The notes: a model not told the origin generated them from the letters alone. Shown: positions 51,901 to 61,496, counted from the stretch's first letter. The stretch: DNA of 64,000 bases from Lachnospiraceae bacterium (GCA_024695145.1 JAILIS010000025.1:1-64000), one strand, 5' to 3'. Made by a program: numbers and translations.

Positions 51901-52119
51901 ATGAAGAAAACATACGGAATTGAGGTTGACTGTGCCAACTGTGCCGCGAAGATGGAAGAGGCAGCAAAGAAGACATCAGGCGTTAAGGACTGCACCGTTA
52001 ATTTCATGACTCTCAAGATGAATGTGGAATTTGAGGATGGCGCCGATGAAAAGAGCGTGATGAAAGATGTATTGAAGAACTGCAAAAAGGTCGAAGATGA
52101 CTGTGAGATATTTATATGA
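51901..52119 (+). CDS. Heavy-metal-associated (HMA) domain protein
   Basis: The 72-residue protein is a single HMA ferredoxin-like domain, MKKTYGIEVDCANCAAKMEE, with the metal-binding pair in CANC. Family members bind Cu(I), Zn(II) or Cd(II) and pass it to P-type ATPases. Here it replaces the HMA domain missing from the ATPase encoded next. AGGAAAGGAAGTAGACGACA precedes the ATG. The DCAN residues before the Cys pair recall zinc/cadmium ATPase HMA domains (GxDCxxC), which suits the ArsR type. Confidence 0.9.
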   Translation: MKKTYGIEVDCANCAAKMEEAAKKTSGVKDCTVNFMTLKMNVEFEDGADEKSVMKDVLKNCKKVEDDCEIFI

Positions 52120-52162
52120 TGTTTAAACGCTGTGACCGGGAGCCCAAAAGAGAAGGAAAAAG

Positions 52163-54082
52163 ATGACAAAGAAACAGAAGAAAACACTCATAAGGATCAT
52201 AACAACTGCGGTGATGCTGATACTGCTGGCAGTCATATCGCCCGTCATCAGTGACAGGATCACCGGATCGGTCGAATATACCATACAGGCTGTACCGTGG
52301 GAAGAATTATTTATATTCCTTTTGTATCTGATCCCGTACTTTGTCATAGGACATGACATTTTAAAGAAAGCGTTCAAAGGTATCGTTCACGGACAGGTAC
52401 TTGATGAGAACTTCCTGATGGCAGTCGCAACGATCGGATCGATGGTGCTCGGAGAGTATCGCGAAGCGGTCGCCGTAATGCTGTTCTATCAGATAGGCGA
52501 ACTGTTTCAGAGCTATGCCGTCGGCAAGAGCCGTAAAAGCATCGCAGCCCTCATGGACATAAGGCCCGACAGTGCAAACATGATCACCGGAGAAGAGACG
52601 ACGGTCACGGTCAGCCCCGAAGAGGTTCCCGTGGGATCGATACTGGTCGTATCTCCCGGAGAGAAGATACCTATAGACGGCATTGTAGTGAAAGGAAATT
52701 CGACCATAGATACGAGTGCGCTTACCGGAGAGAGCGTGCCGAGAACGATCCACAGCGGTGACGAAGTTATAAGCGGCACGATCAATCAAAGCGGCGTCAT
52801 CAATATCAGAACAACGAAGGAATTCGGAGAATCGACTGTTACAAAGATCCTCGAGCTCGTTGAAAATGCCAGTTCTCAAAAATCACGGTCCGAGAATTTC
52901 ATTACGAGGTTTGCAAGAGTATATACTCCGGCGGTCTGTGCCTTTGCACTTGCAATTGCAGTGATCCCGCCCGTCTTTAACCTGATCATGGGCAATCCCG
53001 CCGATCTTAAGACGTTTGTGTACAGAGCACTGACTTTTCTTGTCATAAGCTGTCCGTGCGCGATGGTCATCAGTATCCCTCTCGGTTTTTTCGCGGGGAT
53101 CGGCGGAGCTTCAAGAGCGGGTATACTCGTAAAGGGCTCCAATTATCTTGAAGCTCTCTCAAAGGTCGATACCGTCATATTTGACAAGACCGGGACACTT
53201 ACAAAGGGTGTATTTGAGGTCGTATCGATACACAAGAAGAAGATGAGCGACCAGCAGCTCCTTAAGTATGCGGCTTATGCCGAAAGCTACAGTACCCACC
53301 CGATCAGCAGGTCGATCGTAACCGCATACGGCCTTGAGATAGACAAAAGCCTTGTATCATCCGTTGAGGAGATATCCGGCCACGGCGTCAGTGCTCTGGT
53401 GTCGGGAAGCCGTATACTTGCGGGAAACGCCAAGCTGCTCGAGGAGAACGGCATTTCATGTCAGAACTGTCCCGACGGAGGTACGATAGTTCATATCGCC
53501 GTCGACGGTGAATATGCCGGGCACATCCATATCTCGGATGTTATAAAAGAGAGTTCGCCCGGTGCCGTAAGTAGTTTACATAACATGGGAATCGGGAAAA
53601 CTGTCATGCTCACGGGAGATGCGAAGGAGGTAGCCGAAAAGGTTGCCGCAACTCTCGGTATTACCGATTATCACGCAGAACTTCTCCCACAGGATAAAGT
53701 CAGCCTCGTGGAGGAAATGCTTAACAACAGGAGTGAGAACGGGTGCGTGGCATTTGTTGGTGACGGTATCAATGATGCCCCGGTGCTCACAAGAGCCGAT
53801 GTCGGGATAGCAATGGGAGCCCTCGGATCGGATGCCGCGATAGAAGCTGCGGATGTCGTGATCATGGATGACGATCCTGCAGGTATTGCCCGGGCAGTGC
53901 GGATCGGAAAGAAGTGTATGCGCATCGCTTATGAAAACATATATTTTGCGATAGGGGTTAAAGTGATCGTACTTATACTGTCCGCACTGGGCATAACCAA
54001 CATGTGGCTTGCCGTATTTGCCGATGTCGGAGTCATGATACTAGCGGTACTCAATGCGATCAGAACCCTTAAGGCCAGGTAA
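52163..54082 (+). CDS. Heavy-metal-exporting P1B-type ATPase (ZntA/CadA-like)
   Basis: The 639-residue pump has the P-type order: membrane helices, the phosphatase loop with TGES (STIDTSALTGESVP), the membrane CPC motif at 297-299 (SCPCAMVIS), the phosphorylation site DKTGT at Asp-341, the HP motif (STHPISRS), GDGINDAPVLTRADVGIAMG, and the last helix pair with MWLAVFADVG. The CPC together with the conserved Lys and Asp-Gly in the last helices suggests zinc, cadmium or lead. The N-terminal HMA domain is absent and is encoded by the preceding gene. GAGAAGGAAAAAG precedes the ATG. Confidence 0.94.
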   Translation: MTKKQKKTLIRIITTAVMLILLAVISPVISDRITGSVEYTIQAVPWEELFIFLLYLIPYFVIGHDILKKAFKGIVHGQVLDENFLMAVATIGSMVLGEYREAVAVMLFYQIGELFQSYAVGKSRKSIAALMDIRPDSANMITGEETTVTVSPEEVPVGSILVVSPGEKIPIDGIVVKGNSTIDTSALTGESVPRTIHSGDEVISGTINQSGVINIRTTKEFGESTVTKILELVENASSQKSRSENFITRFARVYTPAVCAFALAIAVIPPVFNLIMGNPADLKTFVYRALTFLVISCPCAMVISIPLGFFAGIGGASRAGILVKGSNYLEALSKVDTVIFDKTGTLTKGVFEVVSIHKKKMSDQQLLKYAAYAESYSTHPISRSIVTAYGLEIDKSLVSSVEEISGHGVSALVSGSRILAGNAKLLEENGISCQNCPDGGTIVHIAVDGEYAGHIHISDVIKESSPGAVSSLHNMGIGKTVMLTGDAKEVAEKVAATLGITDYHAELLPQDKVSLVEEMLNNRSENGCVAFVGDGINDAPVLTRADVGIAMGALGSDAAIEAADVVIMDDDPAGIARAVRIGKKCMRIAYENIYFAIGVKVIVLILSALGITNMWLAVFADVGVMILAVLNAIRTLKAR

Positions 54083-54122
54083 CAGTGCGTTGTTGATTTT
54101 GCGATAAAGAGGATATATAATC

Positions 54123-54413
54123 ATGGATAACGCGATTCTTCTGGGAGATCTGGCTGATCTTTTCAAAGTATTCGGTGACAGCTCGAGGATCAGGATACTG
54201 TATGAGCTGCTTGAAGCCGAGTCGTGCGTCAACGACCTGGCACAAAGACTTGACATGACACAGTCCGCCGTCTCCCATCAGCTCAAGATCCTTAAAATGA
54301 ACAAACTGGTAAACAACAGACGCGAGGGAAAGCAGATAATATACTTTCTTGCCGATGACCATGTGTCAACGATACTGTCCATGGGAAGAGAGCATCTGCT
54401 TGAAGGAAGATGA
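54123..54413 (+). CDS. ArsR/SmtB-family metal-sensing repressor
   Basis: The 96-residue winged-helix protein has FGDSSRIRILYELLEAESCVNDLA, the recognition helix MTQSAVSHQLKILK, and a last helix reading DDHVSTILSMGREHLLE. The D-x-H ... H-x-x-E spacing in that helix is the alpha5 zinc site of SmtB/CzrA-type sensors, so it should release DNA on binding zinc or a similar ion. Its likely operator is the palindrome upstream of the operon. Its TGA overlaps the start of the following response regulator (ATGA). Confidence 0.93.
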   Translation: MDNAILLGDLADLFKVFGDSSRIRILYELLEAESCVNDLAQRLDMTQSAVSHQLKILKMNKLVNNRREGKQIIYFLADDHVSTILSMGREHLLEGR

Positions 54414-56035
54414 TAAAAGTATTCCTGTGTGAGGACGAATTTGTCGTTCGCGAAGGTATCAAAAAGAATATAGACTGGGCCGGTAACGGCTATGAATTTA
54501 CAGGGGAAGCTTCCGACGGAGAGCTTGCCCTTCCTTTGATCAGAAAACTTGAACCCGATATAATCATAACGGATATCAAGATGCCGTTCATGGACGGGCT
54601 CGAGCTTTCGAGGATCGTAAAAAAAGAGCTTCCGTTTGCCGAGATAGTTATCCTGTCGGGCTACGAGGAATTTGACTATGCCAAACAGGCAATATCCATA
54701 GGTGTTGCCCAGTATCTGACAAAGCCGATATCCGGAGCGGATCTTCTGAGGGAGCTTGACCTTCTGAGGGACAAGATCGAAAAGAGCAAGGAGGAGAGGG
54801 CTCTCAAGGAGAAATTCAAAAAAGAGATGGAGGAAAATGACCGGAGGGAGAGAAGCACGCTTTTCCGGCATCTTGTTTCAGGAAATTATCCCGTCACTGA
54901 ACTTATAGATACGGCAGGCAGACTCGGGATGGATCTGTCGGCGATGTGGTATAACATCATACTGCTGTTCATCAAGTCGGAGCATCATGAGATAGAGGAG
55001 TATTCGAAAAGCTCCGTTACGATAGATGAGCGTATTGATGAGATCGCAAAAGAAACTGGATGCATAACGTTTGACCGTGATCTTGAAGGGAAGGCTCTTC
55101 TGATAATGGGAGATTCCGACCGCGAACTTGCCTCAAGGCAGAAGCAGATCGTGGAAATGATAGAATCCGTGTTTGCCGATTTTTCCCACGTCAGATATAA
55201 CGGCGGGATCGGGAAGAGTGTCAACCGTCTGTCAAGGCTGAACGAGTCATATGAGAATGCGGGCCGCGCCCTTGCAAACAGGTTTTTTGTCACCGAGAGC
55301 GGATTCTTTGATACCGATATGTACGTTCAGGGAGAGAGCGTGCAGGACGGGAACTTTGATATCAGTTCGGTTGATGCAAAGCGCATAGACAAGAGTAATG
55401 TTTCCAAGTTCCTAAAGCTCGGCAACAGGGAAGAGGTTTCGTACTACGTCAGTGAGTTTGCAAAAAGCGTCGGCGAGGATGCGCTTCGATCATATATTTT
55501 CAGGCAGTACATTACGATGGACGTATTCTTTGCCGTATCTTCATTTATAGAGGAGCTTTCGGGGAAAAAGCCTTCGGATATCATTAAGGAAGTCACAAAA
55601 GAGGCACTTGAAAGTCCGCAAAGTACGGTTGATTATATCAGACAGATCCTTGACGGAGCCATAAGCTTCAGGGATTCCATAGCCACGAACAGATACAAGG
55701 AGATCGTTGATGAAGCGGTCAAATTCATAGAAGAAAACTATGCCGATGAGGAGCTGTCCCTCAACCAGCTGGCAAGCCATGTCAATGTATCGCCGAACCA
55801 TCTGAGCACGATCTTTTCACAGAAGACCGGCCAGACGTTTATCAGATATCTGACCGAGTACCGTATGGGCAAGGCAAAGGAAATGCTCAAATGTACGAGC
55901 ATGAGATCCAGCGAGATAAGCGAAGCTGTAGGATACAAGGATCCCCACTATTTTTCGTATACCTTCAAGAAGACCGTGGGGATGACCCCCACCAATTACC
56001 GCGGGTCATCATCAAACGATGAGGATGAAGGATGA
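54410..56035 (+). CDS. YesN-like AraC-family response regulator
   Basis: The 541-residue regulator has a receiver domain (residues 1-120; acidic pocket CEDE, phospho-acceptor Asp-55 in ITDIKMPFMDG, Lys in YLTKPIS), a helical linker and middle region, and a C-terminal AraC DNA-binding domain: LSLNQLASHVNVSPNHLSTIFSQ and SSEISEAVGYKDPHYFSYTFKK. The partner kinase overlaps its stop. By position it should regulate the sugar transporter operon 1.6 kb downstream. Its start lies on the last bases of the arsR gene, so both may share an mRNA. Confidence 0.93.
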   Translation: MIKVFLCEDEFVVREGIKKNIDWAGNGYEFTGEASDGELALPLIRKLEPDIIITDIKMPFMDGLELSRIVKKELPFAEIVILSGYEEFDYAKQAISIGVAQYLTKPISGADLLRELDLLRDKIEKSKEERALKEKFKKEMEENDRRERSTLFRHLVSGNYPVTELIDTAGRLGMDLSAMWYNIILLFIKSEHHEIEEYSKSSVTIDERIDEIAKETGCITFDRDLEGKALLIMGDSDRELASRQKQIVEMIESVFADFSHVRYNGGIGKSVNRLSRLNESYENAGRALANRFFVTESGFFDTDMYVQGESVQDGNFDISSVDAKRIDKSNVSKFLKLGNREEVSYYVSEFAKSVGEDALRSYIFRQYITMDVFFAVSSFIEELSGKKPSDIIKEVTKEALESPQSTVDYIRQILDGAISFRDSIATNRYKEIVDEAVKFIEENYADEELSLNQLASHVNVSPNHLSTIFSQKTGQTFIRYLTEYRMGKAKEMLKCTSMRSSEISEAVGYKDPHYFSYTFKKTVGMTPTNYRGSSSNDEDEG

Positions 56036-57471
56036 AAAAACTCCGTGAATATTTCAGGAACACTTCACTTACCACGAAGATACGCATATCGTATCTTCTT
56101 CTTGTCATTCCCCTGGTTCTTCTTCTGATCGTTTCATTATATGTAATGCAGCGCTCATCGAGAAAGTACAGCGAGATGATATCAAGTGCTGCGCTGGCGG
56201 GCGATTTTTCCCTTGATTTCAAAAAAGACTTTGACTATGAAACATATCTGCTCATAGTCGGGAACAAGACCGTTGATGAAACACCTCTTATCGATATGAT
56301 AGATGAGGCGGACAAAGTAGTTGACGGGCTCATACCGATAACGTCATCCGGAGAAAATCTCGACAGACTCAAAAGCGTCAGGAAGTATCTGAAAAACCTT
56401 CGGAAGTACGAGAAGAGGATAGAGAGAAACCTGTCCGCAAACGCGGAGTATGATGCAAATATAGAGATATGGGAAAATGATGTCCAGATAGTTACGGGAC
56501 TTATAAAGGAAGAGATATTCCAGTACATCTTCCATGAGATAAGGGATATGCAGGCGGAAAAGGCCGAGATGGACCGGTTCTATCAGAATGCCATGACCTG
56601 GGGGTTTGTGGCTCTTCTGATACTGACTGTCATGATCGTATTTTTTTCCGTATATCTGCCGCACAGCTTTACAAGGCCGATCACGGACCTTGTTCATGTC
56701 ACGGACCGTATATCAAAAGGAGATCTGAGCGCCAGAAGCGACAATGATTCCAATGACGAAGTCGGTGTGCTTTCGAAATCCATGAATCAGATGATCGAGA
56801 AGATCAACGAACTGCTGAGCCAGATCACCAAGGAACAGATCAGGATCAGGGAGGCAGAACTCGAACTGCTGCAGTCCCAGATTAATCCGCATTTTCTTTA
56901 TAATACGCTCGATACTATCATATGGCTTGCGGAGGGCGGCGATGAAAAGCGTGTTGTTGATATGGTAAAGAGCCTGTCGGCGTTTTTCAGGACATCGCTT
57001 TCACGGGGCAAGGATATAATCACGATACGGGAAGAACTCGTTCATGCCGGCAGTTATCTTCAGATCCAGCAGTTCCGTTATCAGGATATACTTGAGTATG
57101 AAATAGATGTACCCGCTGATATGGAAGATCTTTCCATACCCAAGATAACGATCCAGCCTCTTATAGAAAATGCTCTCTATCACGGGATCAAAAACAAGAG
57201 GGGCGGAGGTAAGATCGTGGTATCCGGCAAAAGAAACGGTGACGATATAGTCATCAGCGTCTCGGACAACGGCATCGGAATGACACCGGAACGGCTCGCC
57301 GAAGTCATGGACGGGCTTAACGGTACCGAACCGGCCGATAATGCCATATACGGGCTGTACAATGTAAACGAGAGGATCAAGCTTAAATTCGGTGACAGAT
57401 ACGGCATTACGCTACATAGTGTATACGGAAGCGGCAGTACATGCGATATATTGTTGCCGGGATCTGCGTGA
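56032..57471 (+). CDS. YesM/LytS-like sensor histidine kinase
   Basis: The 479-residue membrane kinase has an N-terminal helix (about residues 17-38), an extracellular region of about 150 residues, a second helix (residues about 186-210), a HAMP linker (PITDLVHVTDRISKGDLSAR), a coiled coil, the His_kinase motif SQINPHFLYNTLD with His-287, and an ATPase domain (PLIENALYHGIKN and SDNGIGM). This is the standard partner of YesN regulators in sugar sensing. A binding protein could present the ligand to the outside domain. Confidence 0.93.
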   Translation: MKKLREYFRNTSLTTKIRISYLLLVIPLVLLLIVSLYVMQRSSRKYSEMISSAALAGDFSLDFKKDFDYETYLLIVGNKTVDETPLIDMIDEADKVVDGLIPITSSGENLDRLKSVRKYLKNLRKYEKRIERNLSANAEYDANIEIWENDVQIVTGLIKEEIFQYIFHEIRDMQAEKAEMDRFYQNAMTWGFVALLILTVMIVFFSVYLPHSFTRPITDLVHVTDRISKGDLSARSDNDSNDEVGVLSKSMNQMIEKINELLSQITKEQIRIREAELELLQSQINPHFLYNTLDTIIWLAEGGDEKRVVDMVKSLSAFFRTSLSRGKDIITIREELVHAGSYLQIQQFRYQDILEYEIDVPADMEDLSIPKITIQPLIENALYHGIKNKRGGGKIVVSGKRNGDDIVISVSDNGIGMTPERLAEVMDGLNGTEPADNAIYGLYNVNERIKLKFGDRYGITLHSVYGSGSTCDILLPGSA

Positions 57472-57489
57472 AAAAATCATACCGTTCGG

Positions 57490-57535
57490 ATAAAAATTCC
57501 AACCCCGCTGTTTTTACTCAATAAAAATTCCAACC
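57490..57535 (+). repeat. Direct repeat upstream of the sugar ABC operon, possible YesN sites
   Basis: ATAAAAATTCCAACC occurs exactly twice, at 57490-57504 and 57521-57535, starts 31 bases apart or about three helical turns. AraC-type regulators often bind same-face direct repeats. The second copy touches the following terminator stem, and both lie upstream of the transporter genes. Confidence 0.5.
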
Positions 57536-57564
57536 ATGGACGTATTTATGTTCATGGTTTTTTT
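57532..57564 (+). terminator. Terminator after the sensor kinase
   Basis: AACCATGG (57532-57539) pairs with TTCATGGTT (57551-57559), and TTTTTTT follows. It separates the two-component genes from the transporter operon. Confidence 0.8.
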
Positions 57565-57593
57565 GTCACCAAATTATTATCATGGTTAACGTC

Positions 57594-57616
57594 GGGTGCA
57601 GGATAGGCTTGTACCC
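57594..57616 (+). promoter_or_regulatory. Leader hairpin before the binding-protein gene
   Basis: GGGTGCA (57594-57600) can pair with TGTACCC (57610-57616), one G-U included. It sits 26 bases before the ATG, ahead of the GGGAGG site, and could stabilise the abundant mRNA. A weak promoter (TTGTCA, 17, TTAACG) ends just upstream. Confidence 0.4.
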
Positions 57617-57642
57617 AAAAAATAATCCAGGGAGGATACAAA

Positions 57643-58779
57643 ATGAAGAAGAAAGTTTTAGCAGCTATCATGGCAGCAGCAATGGTTGCACTTACAGCTT
57701 GTGCAGCAGCAGCTCCTGCAGCTCCCGCAGCTGAGGCTCCGGCAGCAACAGAAGAAGCAGCTCCCGCTGAGGAAGCTCCCGCAGAAGAGGCAGCTCCCGC
57801 AGAAGAGGCAGCTCCTGCAGATGATGCAGCAGCAGAAGATGCAGGCGGACTTATCAAAGTTGGTTTCGCTCAGGTTGGACATGAGTCCGATTGGCGTACA
57901 GCTTCAACAAAGTCCTGTCAGGACGTTTTCTCAACAGAGAACGGTTATGACTTAAGCTTCGTTGACTGTGATAATGATGAAGCAGCTCAGAAGGAAGCAG
58001 TTCGTTCATTCATCGAGCAGGGTGTTGATTACATCATCATCGACCCCATCATCGCAACAGGTTGGGACACAGTTCTTACAGAGTGTGAAGATGCAGGTAT
58101 CCCTGTAATCGTTATCGACAGAACTATCGACGATTCCGACAAGTATGTATCATGGGTTGGTTCTGACTTCCTTACAGAAGGTAAGGCAGCAGCTGAATGG
58201 CTCAAGGCTTATGCAGATGCTCAGGGCATCAAAGAAGTTAACGCTCTTATCATTCAGGGTACAATCGGTTCTTCAGCTCAGATCGGACGTACAGACGGAT
58301 TCCAGGAGATCGCTGACAGAGAAGGTTGGACAGTTCTTGACAAGCAGACCGGTGATTTCACGGAAGCTGGCGGACAGGAAGTTATGGAATCTTACTGCAA
58401 ATCTTATGCAGGCAAGTTCAACGTAGTAGTTTGTGAGAACGATAACGAAGCATTCGGTGCTATGACAGCTATGGACAACGCTGGTGTTACATACGGCCCC
58501 GGCAACGACGTAATCCTTATCTCTTACGATGCTTGTACAGCAGGTCTTGAAGATGTTAAGGCCGGCAAGATCACAGCAGACTTCGAGTGTAACCCTCTTG
58601 CAGCACCTACAGTTGAAGGCGTTATCAAGACTCTTGAGTCAGGCGGAACACCTGAAAAAGAGATCCTTGTTCCCGATAACTGGTATGCTCTTAAGGATCA
58701 GATCGTTGACTTCTCAGTTGACGGCAACGCTCAGAGCATGATCGAGGTAACTGACGACGTTATCGCTGCTCAGTACTAA
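57643..58779 (+). CDS. Sugar ABC transporter binding lipoprotein (YtfQ-like)
   Basis: The 378-residue lipoprotein has lipobox LTAC, a linker of Ala/Glu/Pro repeats to about residue 68, then a periplasmic-binding-protein type 1 fold beginning LIKVGFAQVGHESDWR. The sequence QGTIGSSAQIGRTDGF and CENDNEAFGAM match the YtfQ group, which binds galactofuranose and related furanoses. It is followed by its ATPase and two permeases. Its codons strongly favour GCA/GCT, GTT and ATC unlike neighbouring genes, a sign of very high expression. CCAGGGAGGATACAAA is a strong ribosome binding site. Confidence 0.93.
   Translation: MKKKVLAAIMAAAMVALTACAAAAPAAPAAEAPAATEEAAPAEEAPAEEAAPAEEAAPADDAAAEDAGGLIKVGFAQVGHESDWRTASTKSCQDVFSTENGYDLSFVDCDNDEAAQKEAVRSFIEQGVDYIIIDPIIATGWDTVLTECEDAGIPVIVIDRTIDDSDKYVSWVGSDFLTEGKAAAEWLKAYADAQGIKEVNALIIQGTIGSSAQIGRTDGFQEIADREGWTVLDKQTGDFTEAGGQEVMESYCKSYAGKFNVVVCENDNEAFGAMTAMDNAGVTYGPGNDVILISYDACTAGLEDVKAGKITADFECNPLAAPTVEGVIKTLESGGTPEKEILVPDNWYALKDQIVDFSVDGNAQSMIEVTDDVIAAQY
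57751..57830 (+). repeat. 18-bp tandem repeats in the binding-protein linker
   Basis: GCAGCTCCCGCAGAAGAG at 57790-57807 is followed and preceded by near copies. They encode AAPAEE units between the lipidated Cys and the sugar-binding domain. Confidence 0.75.
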
Positions 58780-58826
58780 GAATCAGTAGCCCGCTAAGGG
58801 CGATAAGGGTATAGATCCAATATCCT

Positions 58827-58858
58827 CGGGAGCTCCCGCAATTTCCGGGAGCTCCCTT
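58827..58858 (+). terminator. Intercistronic hairpin after the binding-protein gene
   Basis: Two copies of GGGAGCTCCC (58828-58837 and 58847-58856) form a ten-bp stem around GCAATTTCC, followed by only TTTG. Partial termination or 3'-end protection would explain more binding protein than transporter. Confidence 0.7.
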
Positions 58859-58914
58859 TGTTAATGCAAGGAGAACGGCTCTAACCGTTCATATCAGAAG
58901 AAAGGAGAAGGTAC

Positions 58915-60426
58915 ATGGAAGAGAATGTTGTGCTGACTGCGCGGGGCATATCGATGACTTTTCCCGGCGTCAAAGCTCTTGACAATGTTGACTTTACGTT
59001 GCGCAAAGGCGAGATCCATGCACTGATGGGAGAAAACGGAGCGGGCAAGTCCACGCTGATAAAGTGTCTCACGGGCATAAATGATTTTGAAGCCGGCGAG
59101 ATCCGTGTTGAAGGCGTAGACGGACCTGTAAAGAACCGTTCTACAAAAGATGCTCAGAACATCGGCATTTCAACAGTTTATCAGGAGGTTAACCTCTGCC
59201 CGAATCTTTCGGTCGCAGAGAACCTGTTCATCGGTCGCGAACCTCTTACGAAATTACATACCATCGACAGAAAATCATACAACAAAAGATCCATGAAGAT
59301 CATGGAGGATCTGGGTATATCCGTTGATGTAACACAGAATCTGGAAAATTATTCCCTTGCCATACAGCAGATGGTTGCCATAGCAAGGGCTGTAGATATG
59401 GATTGTAAAGTACTGATACTTGATGAGCCTACATCATCGCTCGATGATGAAGAGGTTGAAAAGCTCTTCAGTCTTATGAGGAAACTAAAGGAGAAAGGTG
59501 TCGGTATCATATTTGTCACACATTTCCTCGAGCAGGTCTATGCGGTATGCGACAGGATCACTGTTCTTCGAAACGGCGCATTTGTCGGGGAATTCCCGAT
59601 AGCCGAACTGCCGCGAGTCAAACTTGTAGCTGCAATGATGGGTAAAGATCTTGACGATCTCGCAGAGATTCAGAAGGAGCAGAAGGATTACTCCAAAGAG
59701 CCCATGGAGATCGAAGCAAAGGGACTGTCCCATGCCGGAACGATCAAACCGTTTGACCTTAACATCCATAAGGGAGAGGTTGTCGGAATAGGCGGACTTC
59801 TCGGTTCGGGAAGAAGTGAGCTTGCACGTTGTATATACGGTGCAGACAAGGCCCAGACGGGAACTCTTGCCGTAGCCGGTCAGCAGGTCAAGATCAATCA
59901 GCCGATAGATGCCATGAACAAAGGTATGGGAATGCTTCCCGATGACCGTAAAGCAGAGGGCATCATAGCGGATCTTTCCGTTCGCGAGAACATCATACTT
60001 GCGCTTCAGGCAAAGCGCGGTATGTTCAAGCAGCTTTCAAGAGCCCAGCAGGAGGAGATCGCCGACAGATATATCGATCTTGTGAAGATCAAGACCGCCA
60101 GCAAGGATACACTTATAAAACAGCTTTCCGGCGGTAACCAGCAGAAGGTCATTCTTGCACGTTGGCTCGCCACGGATCCTGATTTTCTCATTCTTGATGA
60201 GCCGACCCGTGGTATCGACGTCGGTACCAAGTCAGAGATACAGAAGCTTATAGTAAAGCTTGCCGGCGAAGGAAAGAGTGTACTGTTCATATCATCCGAG
60301 ATCGAAGAGATGCTTCGTACATGCAACAGAATGGTAATAATGCGTGACGGCCAGAAAGTCGGAGAGATCGATCATGATCTGTCTCAGGAAGGTGTCATGA
60401 AAGCCATAGCGGGAGGTGAGTCATAA
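58915..60426 (+). CDS. Sugar ABC transporter ATPase with two nucleotide-binding domains (YtfR-like)
   Basis: The 503-residue ATPase has two ABC cassettes. The first carries Walker A GENGAGKST and LILDEPTSSLDDEE; the second has the altered GLLGSGRSELAR typical of the monosaccharide class, the signature LSGGNQQKV and LDEPTRGIDVGT. This layout is that of RbsA, MglA and YtfR. AGAAAGGAGAAGG precedes the ATG. The following permease starts on its stop (TAATG). It powers uptake of the sugar bound by the upstream lipoprotein. Confidence 0.95.
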   Translation: MEENVVLTARGISMTFPGVKALDNVDFTLRKGEIHALMGENGAGKSTLIKCLTGINDFEAGEIRVEGVDGPVKNRSTKDAQNIGISTVYQEVNLCPNLSVAENLFIGREPLTKLHTIDRKSYNKRSMKIMEDLGISVDVTQNLENYSLAIQQMVAIARAVDMDCKVLILDEPTSSLDDEEVEKLFSLMRKLKEKGVGIIFVTHFLEQVYAVCDRITVLRNGAFVGEFPIAELPRVKLVAAMMGKDLDDLAEIQKEQKDYSKEPMEIEAKGLSHAGTIKPFDLNIHKGEVVGIGGLLGSGRSELARCIYGADKAQTGTLAVAGQQVKINQPIDAMNKGMGMLPDDRKAEGIIADLSVRENIILALQAKRGMFKQLSRAQQEEIADRYIDLVKIKTASKDTLIKQLSGGNQQKVILARWLATDPDFLILDEPTRGIDVGTKSEIQKLIVKLAGEGKSVLFISSEIEEMLRTCNRMVIMRDGQKVGEIDHDLSQEGVMKAIAGGES

Positions 60427-61496
60427 TGAGTACATGGAAAAAGATAAAATCATGGCCGCTGCTCCTGCCCGTTGTGGCACTGATACTGGTCATGGCCGTC
60501 AATATCATACATGATGCGGCAACCGGAGTGAATCCTCTGTCGTTCTTCTCGATCTCCTTAAGGGAGACGACCACAAACGGAACGATCCTGTACGGCCGTC
60601 TCATAGACGTCATCAACAGAGGTTCCGAGATAGCCATTCTTGCGATAGGAATGACACTTGTAGTATCCGCTTCGGCAGGAACTGATATATCGGTCGGATC
60701 CGTAATGAGTCTTTGCGCCAGCGCAATGTGTGTGACTCTTGCGGGATACGGTGTATCTTCAACAACGACGCTTGCAAAGCCTCTTGTTATAGGTTTGCTT
60801 GCAGCCATACTCATGGGTATCGTATGCGGTGCCTTTAACGGAACGCTTGTTGCACACCTGTCGATCCAGCCGATGGTTGCAACCCTGATTTTGTATTCGG
60901 CAGCAAGAGCCATAGGTCTGCTTCTTTGTAACGACCTTATAGTTTATGTCAGGAATCCGTCTTTTGCTTTCATAGGATCATTTTTGGGGCCTATCCCCAC
61001 TCCCATCGTGATCACGGCAATTTGTATCGCGATTGTATCCGTTGTGCTTAAGAAGACTGCTCTCGGTATGTACATCCAGTCGGTCGGTATCAATGCAAGG
61101 GCAAGCCGTATAGCGGGACTGAATTCCAAACTTCTCATATTCCTTGCATATACGCTTTGCGGAGTATTTGCATCCATAGCAGGTATCGTTGCATCATCGA
61201 GGATCACATCGGCCGACTCGAACAATATAGGTCTCTATCTTGAGATGGATGCGATCCTTTCCGTGGCGCTCGGCGGCAACAGCCTCGGCGGCGGTAAGTT
61301 CAATCTTGCAGGTTCGATCATCGGTGCATATACGATACAGGCGATCACGACGACACTGTATGCACTCGGTGTTTCATCAATCCAGGCACCGGTGTACAAG
61401 GCGGTCATAGTTATTATCATTGTTGTTATCGAGGCGCCTCCGTTCAAGGCATTTCTCAAGAGGCACAGCGCAGCGTTTGCGTCAAAGGGGGTGTAG
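60426..61496 (+). CDS. Sugar ABC transporter permease (YtfT-like)
   Basis: The 356-residue membrane protein has eight to ten helices and the family stretch ILAIGMTLVVSASAGTDISVGSVM, GLLAAILMGIVCGAFNGTLV and ALGGNSLGGGKFNL of ribose/galactose-class permeases. One copy pairs with the second permease encoded next. GGAGGTGAGTCATA precedes the ATG. The TDISVG (usually GGIDLSVG) sequence, with a Thr in place of a Gly, is a minor departure. Confidence 0.93.
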   Translation: MSTWKKIKSWPLLLPVVALILVMAVNIIHDAATGVNPLSFFSISLRETTTNGTILYGRLIDVINRGSEIAILAIGMTLVVSASAGTDISVGSVMSLCASAMCVTLAGYGVSSTTTLAKPLVIGLLAAILMGIVCGAFNGTLVAHLSIQPMVATLILYSAARAIGLLLCNDLIVYVRNPSFAFIGSFLGPIPTPIVITAICIAIVSVVLKKTALGMYIQSVGINARASRIAGLNSKLLIFLAYTLCGVFASIAGIVASSRITSADSNNIGLYLEMDAILSVALGGNSLGGGKFNLAGSIIGAYTIQAITTTLYALGVSSIQAPVYKAVIVIIIVVIEAPPFKAFLKRHSAAFASKGV

